DNA from: Couchioplanes azureus
GTDB taxonomy: Bacteria; Actinomycetota; Actinomycetes; Mycobacteriales; Micromonosporaceae
Assembly (NCBI RefSeq): GCF_014648355.1
Contig: NZ_BMQY01000003.1
Coordinates: forward strand, 656,999-720,998
Direction: 5' to 3'
Length of the DNA stretch: 64,000 nucleotides
Shown piece by piece: positions 49,299-56,924 of the stretch. The position numbers and the translations under genes are program-made. The notes beneath the pieces are model-generated. The model did no database searches. It had not been told where the DNA came from and saw only the letters and a program-made list of their open reading frames with translations. How positions within the stretch are numbered: the first letter of the stretch is position 1; each line of letters begins with the position of its first letter.

Positions 49299-50330
49299 TC
49301 ACTCCGACTCGGCGGTGCGGCGACGGCGCGTCACCAGGATGAGGCCGGCACCACCCGCGGCGATCGCGGCACCGACGCCCGCGATGCTGACGATGTTGCC
49401 ACCGGTGAGCGCAAGGGCGCCGGAACCGCCCTGACTGGCGCTGGCGTTGCGGAAACCGCCAGTACCGGTGCCGTTACCGCTGGCGCCACCGGAGCCGTTG
49501 CCCGAGCCGCCGTCGTTGCCGGATCCGGCGCCCTCACCGGAGTCCGACGGAGTGGCCGGATCGATCGGGTTGGTGGGGACACCGCCGCCGCCTCCAGGCG
49601 TCTCGCCGCCGCCACCGCCCGGAGTGCCGGTCCCACCGCCCGGGGTGCCCGTGCCGCCGCCAGGCGTGCCGGCGCCGCCGCCGGGAGTGCCCGTGCCACC
49701 GCCAGGCGTGCCGGCGCCGCCGCCGGGGGTATCCGTGCCACCGCCAGGAGTGCCGGTCCCACCGCCAGGAGTGCCGGTCCCACCGCCAGGAGTGCCGGTC
49801 CCACCGCCGGGCGTGCCCGTGCCACCGCCCGGGGTGCCCGTGCCACCGCCAGGCGTGTCCGTGCCACCGCCGGGAGTGCCGGTCCCACCGCCGGGCGTGC
49901 CCGTGCCACCGCCCGGGGTGCCCGTGCCACCGCCCGGGGTGCCCGTGCCACCGCCAGGAGTACCCGTGCCGTCGCCCGGGGTGTCCGGCCCGTCGCCGCC
50001 GCCAGGTGTGTCCGTTCCTGTGCCCTCACCGGGGGCGCCCGGAGTGTCCGGGGTTTCGCCACCGGGGTTGCCCGGGTTGCCGGCCCCGCTGCCGCCCGGG
50101 GTTTCCGGGTCCTCGGCGGCGGGAGCCTCGGCGGCCTGGGAGGTGGTCGTGTCGTCATCGGCCGCGGCGGCAGGCTCGGCGAGCGCCACCACGGGAGCGG
50201 CGTTGAGCTCCGTGGCTGCAGCAGCAGAGGTGGCGCCCGCAAGACCGGCGACACCCACGGCACCGACGACGACGCCGAGCTTTACCGCTGCACGCACGCC
50301 ACGACGGCGCGCGAGCTGATTGGTTCGCAT
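49299..50330 (-). CDS. LAXTG-type (sortase E) surface protein with a heptapeptide-repeat stalk
   Basis: A 343-residue protein from ATG 50330, with GGGGAGG 5 bp upstream. It has a basic N-terminus and signal peptide (about 1-40, ending ATSAAAA), an Ala/Asp/Glu-rich region, then about 19 copies of a TPGGGTG heptad, a Ser/Gly/Asn-rich segment, and a sorting signal: LALTG (306-310), hydrophobic helix, RRRR tail. LAXTG is the class E sortase motif of high-GC actinomycetes, so it is predicted to be covalently attached to peptidoglycan. There is no catalytic domain; it looks like a wall-spanning stalk or coat protein. No sortase gene is in the window. Confidence 0.85.
   Translation of the reverse strand: MRTNQLARRRGVRAAVKLGVVVGAVGVAGLAGATSAAAATELNAAPVVALAEPAAAADDDTTTSQAAEAPAAEDPETPGGSGAGNPGNPGGETPDTPGAPGEGTGTDTPGGGDGPDTPGDGTGTPGGGTGTPGGGTGTPGGGTGTPGGGTGTPGGGTDTPGGGTGTPGGGTGTPGGGTGTPGGGTGTPGGGTGTPGGGTDTPGGGAGTPGGGTGTPGGGAGTPGGGTGTPGGGTGTPGGGGGETPGGGGGVPTNPIDPATPSDSGEGAGSGNDGGSGNGSGGASGNGTGTGGFRNASASQGGSGALALTGGNIVSIAGVGAAIAAGGAGLILVTRRRRTAESE
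49605..49995. repeat. 21-bp coding tandem repeat (heptapeptide stalk)
   Basis: About 19 tandem 21-bp units (variants of CCCGTGCCACCGCCAGGCGT plus G) inside the LAXTG gene, encoding TPGGGTG/TPGGGTD/TPGGGAG. High unit identity suggests recent slippage or recombination, so copy number probably varies between strains. Confidence 0.88.
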
Positions 50331-50671
50331 GTTCCTCCCCGTAATTCCTACTGATGTGGTCTTCATTGGACGATGGCGTGCGTCAGTCCGGCGCGAAGAT
50401 TACCGGCAACCACCGGATCACTTCCATTCACGGCGAGCAATACCGGTCAAGCCGGACACTCCCGAGAACGCCGATCCACAATTCACACGGAACGAACGCA
50501 CTCGACCACCCACAGCCAGCGCAAACGAGGCCGTCACCGGGGCGCACTCCATCACCGCCGCGCCGGCACACACCAAGGCCGGGCCTGCGCCTCGTCTGGC
50601 GGCAACGGCACCCGTCGCCAGAGCCGTTCACCGTCCCACAGTCGAGCGCCAACCGGCCGACGCAGGCGCGC
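50331..50671. other. Gap upstream of the LAXTG gene
   Basis: 341 bp that must hold the LAXTG gene promoter and leader. It is less GC-rich than its surroundings, as expected of regulatory DNA. I looked for a c-di-AMP (ydaO-type) riboswitch and did not recognise one. Confidence 0.4.
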
Positions 50672-51478
50672 CTATGTCAGGGCGCCGCCCTCTTGATCGG
50701 CCAAGGCATCGGCGTCTATCTGATCGGCGAACTCCGCCGCCTCGGCGTCCCGGGCCGCGAGTGCGTCCTTGACGGCGCGGATGGCCACACCGGCGGGATA
50801 GCCCTTGCGGGCCAGCATGCCGACCAGGCGACGAAAGATCTGGTCCGGCGTTCCGGTCGCGGCACGGAGCTTCCGGTCCACCAGGGCGCGAGCAGTCGCC
50901 GCCTCCTCGTCCTCGTCGAGGGTCTCCAGCGCCTCGCTCGCCACGTCGGCGTCGACGCCACGCTGCCGGAGCTCGTTGGCCAGCGCCCGCCGGGCGAGCC
51001 CCCGACCGTGGTGACGGCTGGACACCCACGCCCGCGCGAATGCGGCGTCGTCGATGATGCCGACCTCGTCGTAGCGGTCGAGAACCTCGGCGATGACCTC
51101 GTCGGAGATCTCCTTCCGGGCCAGCACCTTGGCGAGTTCGGCGCGGGTCCGCGGGCGGACGGCGAGCTGCCGAAGGCAGATCTCGCGCGCCAGCTCGGAC
51201 TCCGACTTCGGTGGTACGGGCGGCTGCTCCACACCGGCACCTCGACGGCCACGTCCGCCCCTGGCCGCCCACGCGGATCCATCCGCCGCGGTCGCGCGCC
51301 CCCTGCCCGAGCCCGTACGGCCGGGCGCCCGGGATCCGACGCTTGAGCCGTCGACGGAGCCGTCAGCAACGCCGTCGACGGAGCCGTGGGCGGGTCCGTC
51401 GGCGGACGCGTCTCCCATGGACCGGGGAGGGATCGCATCCCAGCCTCGCCCGGATCGCGCCCCACGTCGTCCGGCCAT
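50672..51478 (-). CDS. recX: Regulatory protein RecX with a long N-terminal extension
   Basis: A 268-residue RecA modulator. The RecX three-helix repeats occupy about residues 95-268 (AREICLRQLAVRPRTRAELAKVLARKEI..., VDRKLRAATGTPDQIFRRLVGMLARKGYP). The first ~90 residues are Gly/Ser/Arg-rich, with SVDGVADGSVDGSSVG repeats, and are absent from typical RecX (about 150-180 residues). ATG 51478 (MAGRRGARSG) has GAGGAGG upstream; earlier starts exist to 51637. It is on the recA strand but 553 bp away, so it may have its own promoter. Confidence 0.88.
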   Translation of the reverse strand: MAGRRGARSGRGWDAIPPRSMGDASADGPAHGSVDGVADGSVDGSSVGSRAPGRTGSGRGRATAADGSAWAARGGRGRRGAGVEQPPVPPKSESELAREICLRQLAVRPRTRAELAKVLARKEISDEVIAEVLDRYDEVGIIDDAAFARAWVSSRHHGRGLARRALANELRQRGVDADVASEALETLDEDEEAATARALVDRKLRAATGTPDQIFRRLVGMLARKGYPAGVAIRAVKDALAARDAEAAEFADQIDADALADQEGGALT

Positions 51479-52031
51479 CGTTCGGCGCCTCCTCACTCCC
51501 CTACCCTCGCTTGCGGTCATCGTCGCAGCCCGGCGCCCCGCACTCGATGAGGCACACACCGCGCCCGGCTGAAAGGAGACCTCCCGGCCTGCCCCAGCAG
51601 CACATCGACGGCCGGGACGTGAAGTCTCATCAGTCACGCCGAGGACATGACGCCATCGCGCCGTACCACGCTCCGCGCGGAATGCCCGGCGCTTACGCCA
51701 GGGCGAGCCCGATCAGCTCGTGAAGCAGCTCACGACCCGGCCGGAACACGAAGCCCGACCGACAGCCACAGCCCAGCCCAGCCGCCCTGCAGAGGCGGCC
51801 GACGGCGCCCGCTCCCGGCGCCCGGCTCCCCGCACAAGCTCACGGCCCCCGCGGGCGCCCCGCCCTCCCTCGGGCCGGAGCGGCCGGAGGGAGCGGTCGG
51901 GAGGCCAGCGAGGAAACGGCCGGGAGACCAGCGAGGAAACGGCCGGGAGACCAGGCGGGAGATGCGAGTCCACCCGGCGGGCGGAGCCAGGAGGCCGCGC
52001 CCACCGGAAGCGACGGGTTGCGGGCGATCGA
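51479..52031. other. 553-bp recA-recX spacer with 23-bp direct repeats
   Basis: Two identical 23-bp units (51905-51927 and 51928-51950; CCAGCGAGGAAACGGCCGGG plus AGA) and a partial third lie near the recA end. No gene is supported. recA and recX are usually adjacent or overlapping in actinomycetes, so this spacer is unusual. Confidence 0.6.
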
Positions 52032-53078
52032 TCAGAAGTCGACCGGCGGAAGCTCCGGCCCGCCCGCGGCGTCACCACCGGTCTGGCCGACGCCGAGCTT
52101 CTCGAGGATCTTCTTCTCGATCTCGGCGGCGACGTCCGGGTTCTCCTTCAGGAACTCGCGGGCCTTCTCCTTGCCCTGCCCGAGCTGGTCACCGTCGTAC
52201 GTGTACCACGCGCCGGACTTGCGGATGATGCTCTGCTCGACGCCCACGTCGATCAGCGAGCCCTCGCGGGAGATGCCCTTGCCGTACATGATGTCGAACT
52301 CGGCCTGCTTGAACGGCGCCGCGACCTTGTTCTTGACGACCTTGACGCGGGTGCGGTTGCCGACCACGTCCGTGCCGTCCTTGAGGCTCTCGATGCGGCG
52401 CACGTCAAGGCGCACCGACGAGTAGAACTTCAGTGCGCGGCCACCCGTCGTCGTCTCGGGGGAGCCGAACATGACGCCGATCTTCTCGCGGAGCTGGTTG
52501 ATGAAGATGGCGGTCGTGCCGGAGTTGTTGAGGACACCGGTGATCTTCCGCAGTGCCTGGCTCATCAGGCGGGCCTGGAGACCCACGTGACTGTCACCCA
52601 TCTCGCCTTCGATCTCGGCGCGGGGCACGAGGGCGGCCACCGAGTCGATGACGATGATGTCGAGCGCGCCGGAGCGGATCAGCATGTCCGCGATCTCGAG
52701 CGCCTGCTCACCGGTGTCGGGCTGCGAGACGAGCAGGGCGTCCGTGTCCACGCCGAGGGCGCGGGCGTATTCCGGGTCGAGCGCGTGCTCGGCGTCGATG
52801 AAGGCCGCGATGCCGCCGGCCCGCTGGGCGTTGGCCACCGCGTGCAGGGCCACCGTCGTCTTACCGCTGGACTCGGGTCCGTAGACCTCGATGACGCGGC
52901 CGCGCGGCAGGCCGCCGACGCCGAGCGCCACATCGAGGGCGATGGAGCCGGTCGGGATGACGGCGGTCTGCACGACCGGCCGCTCCCCCAGCCGCATCAC
53001 CGAGCCCTTGCCGAACTGCTTGTCGATCTGCGCCAACGCCAGATCGAGAGCTTTGTCCCGGTCAGGTCCTGCCACCAT
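52032..53078 (-). CDS. recA: Recombinase RecA
   Basis: A 348-residue RecA, starting at ATG 53078 ([20 protein letters not shown]). Walker A is GPESSGKT (67-74), Walker B is [12 protein letters not shown], and loop L2 contains [22 protein letters not shown]. It drives homologous recombination and LexA autocleavage. The frame continues upstream to 53261 through the SOS box and is not coding. A LexA box lies 144 bp upstream. Confidence 0.97.
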   Translation of the reverse strand: MVAGPDRDKALDLALAQIDKQFGKGSVMRLGERPVVQTAVIPTGSIALDVALGVGGLPRGRVIEVYGPESSGKTTVALHAVANAQRAGGIAAFIDAEHALDPEYARALGVDTDALLVSQPDTGEQALEIADMLIRSGALDIIVIDSVAALVPRAEIEGEMGDSHVGLQARLMSQALRKITGVLNNSGTTAIFINQLREKIGVMFGSPETTTGGRALKFYSSVRLDVRRIESLKDGTDVVGNRTRVKVVKNKVAAPFKQAEFDIMYGKGISREGSLIDVGVEQSIIRKSGAWYTYDGDQLGQGKEKAREFLKENPDVAAEIEKKILEKLGVGQTGGDAAGGPELPPVDF

Positions 53079-53221
53079 GTCCGCCACCCCTGTACTCGAC
53101 TTCGCAGGCGTCTTCGCCGATGAGCTTCTGTTCACCACGCGGGTCACGCTAGACGTTGGGTCTGACAGAAAACGACCGCCCGGCCCTGAGCTGTGGATGA
53201 CCACGCCGCTGAGGACAATAG

Positions 53222-53237
53222 CCGAACACTTGTTCGA
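53222..53237. promoter_or_regulatory. SOS box upstream of recA
   Basis: CCGAACACTTGTTCGA matches TCGAAC-N4-GTTCGA at 11 of 12 defined positions. A weaker second site, CAGAACAAACGTACGA, lies at 53254-53269. The DnaA-like 9-mer TGTGGATGA is at 53192-53200. Confidence 0.8.
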
Positions 53238-53276
53238 CGATCGAGCGACACGCCAGAACAAACGTACGAAAGGTGC

Positions 53277-53477
53277 TCAGTGCAGGCGCGCAGGCACCCG
53301 ATCGGAGTACGCGGCCACCACAGCGCGCCAGATCGTAGCCGTGTCGACACCGCCCGCTATGGCCTCGTCGATCGTCCGTCCACCGAGGTCCGCGAAGGCG
53401 TGATCGGCGGCGAGACTGCGCGCGTAGGCGGGCCCGAAGGCCTGCTCGAGGCGCTGCCAGAAATCCGTCAACCGCAC
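53277..53477 (-). CDS. DUF3046 family protein
   Basis: A 66-residue protein (GTG 53477, VRLTDFWQRLEQAFG). The opening MRLTDFW and the FADLGGRTIDEAI segment are diagnostic of DUF3046, a small actinobacterial family next to recA (Rv2738c in mycobacteria). Its function is unknown. It ends 40 bp from the recA SOS box. Confidence 0.85.
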   Translation of the reverse strand: MRLTDFWQRLEQAFGPAYARSLAADHAFADLGGRTIDEAIAGGVDTATIWRAVVAAYSDRVPARLH

Positions 53478-53592
53478 GGGAGAAGCGTACTCGCGCCGCG
53501 GGAAGGACCGGAGACGTCGCCCGGGAAGCCGCCTGCGAGACATGGGTCACTGCCCGCTCCCGGCCACCCGGGTCCGGCACCACAGCCGAGCC

Positions 53593-53972
53593 TCAGGCCA
53601 GCGCCGTCGCCGCCACCTTGAGGTCGTCGACGAGGCTCCGGTACGCGGCACCCCGGTCGTCGGCCCGCAGTACGGCCGAGGGATGGATGGTCGCGAGCGC
53701 CTGGATCTCCTCGACCGGGAGGCCCTCGGGATGCTGCGCGGACGCCGGCCACGGCATGAGCTGGCCCCGCGACCGGGTGACCCGGAACGCCGGGCCGAGC
53801 AGGGCCTTGGCCGCCGCGGCGCCCAGCACGACCACGAGCCCCGGCTTGAGCAGGGCGAATTCCGCGCCGAGCCAGGGACGGCACCCGGTGATGTGGGCGG
53901 GCCCCGGACTCTGGTGGATGCGCCGCTTGCCGTGCAGTTCGAAGCGGAGGTGCTTGACCGCATACTTCTCAC
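53593..53972 (-). pseudogene. C-terminal remnant of a udgX copy
   Basis: Reading the minus strand, [20 protein letters not shown] and everything down to the stop align with residues ~99-220 of the intact UdgX next door, at roughly 80% identity by eye, including the KRRIH motif. An in-frame TGA lies a few codons upstream of the homology start, and the N-terminal half (Fe-S cysteines, GEQPGD motif) is missing. The remnant has the usual high-GC codon choice of the chromosome. Confidence 0.8.
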
Positions 53973-54009
53973 GTTGTCATGGCGGTTTACCGAGGTCAGG
54001 GGACTCCCC

Positions 54010-54672
54010 TCAGGCAACTACCGTCGCCACGACTCGGAGATCTTCCACCAAGCTCTGATACGCGTTGTCTCGATCGTCGGCCCGCAGCACGGCCGAGGGG
54101 TGGATGGTGGCAAGCGCTTGAGTTTTCGTGGTCGGGAAGTCTTCGGGGTGCTGAGCTGATGCCGGCCATGGCATGAGCTGGCCGCGAGACCGGGTGACCC
54201 GGAACGAGGGACCGAACAATGCCTTGGCGGCGGTAGCGCCGAGGGCCACCAGAACTTGCGGCTCCAACAGCGCGAGTTCCGCGACCAGCCAGGGCCGACA
54301 GGCCGTGATGTGCGCGGGGCCGGGGCTCTGGTGGATGCGCCGCTTGCCTCGCAACTCAAAGCGGAAGTGCTTCACAGTATTGGACAAGTACACGGAGGCC
54401 GGATCGATCCCCGCATCGTCGACCGCCTCGCGCAGTAGTCGCCCGGCTGGACCGACGAACGGGAGTCCCTGCTTGTCCTCGACGTCGCCGGGTTGTTCAC
54501 CCAGAAGAACGACCTTCGCGTGTGGGGCTCCTCGCCCGAACACCGTTTGGGTTGCATCCTCGTACAGTTCGCACCCGCGACAGCCAACCGCTGCCGTCTT
54601 CAGCTCGTCCAGGCTGTGAGCGTTGGACGGGACGAACTCCTGTGCTCCTGGTGCCTTCTCAGTCGATCCCAT
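54010..54672 (-). CDS. udgX: UdgX-type uracil-DNA glycosylase (covalent uracil-DNA binding family)
   Basis: A 220-residue family 4-like uracil-DNA glycosylase. Motif A is [20 protein letters not shown] (58-77), and the UdgX-specific loop is KRRIHQSPG with H114, the position of the His that forms a covalent bond to DNA in the mycobacterial enzyme. Motif B is HPS (191-193). Fe-S ligands C31, C34 and C125 are visible; the fourth family 4 cysteine position is H102 (VKH). Codon use (TTG, TTT, ACT, CAA) is clearly less GC-biased than in neighbours, suggesting transfer. It lies between N- and C-terminal remnants of another copy. Confidence 0.9.
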   Translation of the reverse strand: MGSTEKAPGAQEFVPSNAHSLDELKTAAVGCRGCELYEDATQTVFGRGAPHAKVVLLGEQPGDVEDKQGLPFVGPAGRLLREAVDDAGIDPASVYLSNTVKHFRFELRGKRRIHQSPGPAHITACRPWLVAELALLEPQVLVALGATAAKALFGPSFRVTRSRGQLMPWPASAQHPEDFPTTKTQALATIHPSAVLRADDRDNAYQSLVEDLRVVATVVA

Positions 54673-54708
54673 GTACCTCTTCTACCCCGCCCACGGCTCT
54701 ACGCTCAC

Positions 54709-54999
54709 CGTGCATCCGGCGACATCAAGGCCGGCACCCTGACGACTGTCACGATCTCGGTTGGTGGCCCTACAGGGGTAGGTCCGCTCTGTGCCAACTG
54801 CCAGAAGCCGCTCGAGGACATCTTGGCGCTGGCAACTGGCCCTGAGGGTGCGGAGGACGTGAAGCCGAAGCCACCGGCACGCCGTTCGGGGCCGAAGGTG
54901 CCAAAGCCGAGCATGGCGGGTGAACGTGTCCTGCTTGCTTCGTCTTCCTCACACGGCTCTGACGCTCGCCGCGAACTCGGGAACTTCGGACGCGAATGA
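54709..54999 (+). other. Possible small gene or gene remnant, unknown
   Basis: An open frame of about 96 codons ends at 54999. Its middle part (DIKAGTLTTVTISVGG...PLCANCQKPLEDILALA) looks protein-like, with a CxxC pair. No ATG/GTG start with a ribosome site is in frame after 54672; the ATG at 54671 is in another frame and stops after 23 codons, so a frameshift is possible. I do not recognise a family. Confidence 0.25.
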
Positions 55000-55319
55000 T
55001 GGACGGGCACCACGCAGAGATCGTGTCAGGAACTTTCAGGAGGGCGGAAGTCCCCTTCCACGACGGATGTTCCCATTACCCTTCTACCTTGGGGATCGGA
55101 ATACACGAAAGACCAGTTGCCGCGAGGCGAGATGACGGTCTTCAGGGTGACCGGTCCCCTCATGAATCAGAGATCGTCCAGCGGAACCCGGCGCTAGACC
55201 CGAACCGATTCGTGCTCGCCGGAGCCCGCCGCGAGATCAGAACTACCGCGTTCGGAAAGTCCTGGCCCTTCCTCGGTCATCGGTCGAGCGGTGTTGTTAA
55301 AGCCCACGCCGTCTTCGGA

Positions 55320-55454
55320 CACCGACCGTGCGAGCCGTTCTGGTAGAGCTCGCAGCCCATCACGGTGGCCTGCGGCGGCCTTGAGCTCGTCGAGTTCGTG
55401 CGCGCGCGGCGGTACGAAATGCTGTGCCCCGATCGGCGCTGCCGTCCTCGGCAT
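55320..55454 (-). pseudogene. N-terminal remnant of a udgX copy
   Basis: From ATG 55454, the translation MPRTAAPIGAQHFVPPRAH and ELDELKAAA aligns with the first 28 residues of UdgX ([20 protein letters not shown]). After a frame slip, GCELYQNG continues the [10 protein letters not shown] region in another frame. Homology ends near 55320. It is on the same strand as the intact gene and the C-terminal remnant. Confidence 0.7.
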
Positions 55455-55532
55455 TCCACCGTTCTACGCGTTCGCGTGCCGTCCACGCCCGGCGGTATCC
55501 CCTGAACGAGGTGGGCGCCGGACGAGCCGCGA

Positions 55533-56879
55533 TCATCGGCTCACGACGCTCACGCCGGGCGGATGGGCGGCAGCCGCCACGACGTCGGCGAGCGGCTCGA
55601 TCGCCTCGTCGTCGAGCGGACTGACGGTGATCCGTACGCCGGGAGGCGCGTCCATGCGGAACAGCGACCCGGGCGCCACCGCGTACCCGGCGTCTCGCAG
55701 CGCGGTGATCAGCCGGGTCTCGTCGGGCGTGCGTACCCAGAGATTGATGCCGGTGGCTCCGTAGGCCTTGACCCCCCGGGAGGTCAGCGCCTGCCGCAAT
55801 GCGTCGCGGCGACGGTCGTAGCTCCGGCCCGCCGCCGCGATCTGGGCAGCGACGGCCTCGTCGCGCCAGATCCGCAGCAGCAGACGCTGCAGCAGCGTGG
55901 AAACCCAGCCGGTGCCGATCCGCATGCGGCCGGCCACCCGCGCGATGGTCGCCTCGTCGCCTGCCATCACGGCGATCCGGAGATCGGGCCCGAACGGCTT
56001 GGACGCCGACCGGACGAACGCCCAGGAGGCGGTGGCACCGCTCAGGCAGTGCAACGGCACGCCGGACAACTCGGCGGCGTGATCGTCCTCGATGAGCAGC
56101 ACTTCGGGGCGGGAGGACAACACCTCACGCAGGGCGGCCGCACGCTCGGCGGTGACCGCGGCGCCGGTCGGGTTCTGGGCCCGGGTGGTGACGACGACCG
56201 CGCGCGCCCCGGCGGCGACCGCGCCCAGCAACCGGTCGGGAAGCGGACCTTCGTCGTCCATCGGGACCGGCACGGGCGTCAGGCCGAGCGCGGCGAGCAG
56301 ATCGAGCAGGTTGGCCCAGCCGGGGTCCTCCACGGCCACCGCGTCACCGGGGCGCAGATGGGTCGTGAGCAGGCGTTCGATGGCGTCGAGGGTGCCGTTG
56401 GTGACGGTGATCGCCGCGCCCGCCACCGGCACGCCGTCGGCCTCGAAACGCGGACCGGCCGCGTCGACGAGCTCGGGCATCGCGGCGGCGGCCGCATAAC
56501 CCCCGGGGGCGCCGACCTCATCGGACACCGCGCGCAGGTGCGGACCGAGCGCGGGCAGCAGCCGGACGTCCGGATCTCCCGACGACAGGTCCAGGGCGCC
56601 GGCGGGCACGGGCAGCCGCAGAGCCGCACGCGCACCGCCGATCGGCGGACGCGACCGGATGCGCGTGCCGCGCCGTCCGGAGGTCTCCACGATGCCGCGT
56701 TGGCGCAGGTCGGCATACGCCTTCGACACCGTGGCGGGGCTGACGTGCAGCTCGTCGGCAAGGATCCGGATCGGCGGCAACGCCTCACCCCAGACCCAGT
56801 CGCCCCGGAGAACGCCGGCCTCGATGCTCCCGGAAATCGCTGCGGCGGTCGAGCCGGTCACCTGGTATTGTTCTGGCAC
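55533..56879 (-). CDS. MocR-family regulator (GntR winged helix + aminotransferase-like domain)
   Basis: A 448-residue protein. It has an N-terminal GntR winged helix (about 10-75; LADELHVSPATVSKAYADLRQ) joined to a fold-type I aminotransferase domain. The PLP lysine is in SASKPFGPDLR, with upstream NPTGAA and DDHAAEL motifs. MocR proteins use PLP as effector, e.g. PdxR controlling vitamin B6 synthesis. GTG start. It is divergent from the PNPOx-GNAT fusion, with an 18-bp palindrome between them, so local control of that gene is likely. Confidence 0.9.
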   Translation of the reverse strand: MPEQYQVTGSTAAAISGSIEAGVLRGDWVWGEALPPIRILADELHVSPATVSKAYADLRQRGIVETSGRRGTRIRSRPPIGGARAALRLPVPAGALDLSSGDPDVRLLPALGPHLRAVSDEVGAPGGYAAAAAMPELVDAAGPRFEADGVPVAGAAITVTNGTLDAIERLLTTHLRPGDAVAVEDPGWANLLDLLAALGLTPVPVPMDDEGPLPDRLLGAVAAGARAVVVTTRAQNPTGAAVTAERAAALREVLSSRPEVLLIEDDHAAELSGVPLHCLSGATASWAFVRSASKPFGPDLRIAVMAGDEATIARVAGRMRIGTGWVSTLLQRLLLRIWRDEAVAAQIAAAGRSYDRRRDALRQALTSRGVKAYGATGINLWVRTPDETRLITALRDAGYAVAPGSLFRMDAPPGVRITVSPLDDEAIEPLADVVAAAAHPPGVSVVSR

Positions 56880-56887
56880 AGCTCCGA

Positions 56888-56905
56888 TTATGTACTAGTA
56901 CATAA
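56888..56905. promoter_or_regulatory. 18-bp perfect palindrome, MocR operator candidate
   Basis: TTATGTACTAGTACATAA is a perfect palindrome and one of the most AT-rich spots in the window, centred in the 45-bp divergent gap. It can overlap the -10 regions of both genes. The GT-N6-AC pattern (GTACTAGTAC) fits GntR-type operators. Confidence 0.8.
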
Positions 56906-56924
56906 ATCCTGGCAAGGAGGATCC

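Noticed and set aside
50331-50671. c-di-AMP (ydaO) riboswitch upstream of the surface-protein gene
   Set aside because: The conserved riboswitch sequence blocks could not be found on either strand.
53593-55454. Prophage or insertion sequence at the udgX locus
   Set aside because: No transposase, integrase, terminal inverted repeats or attachment-site duplication is visible; only the composition and gene mosaic are unusual.
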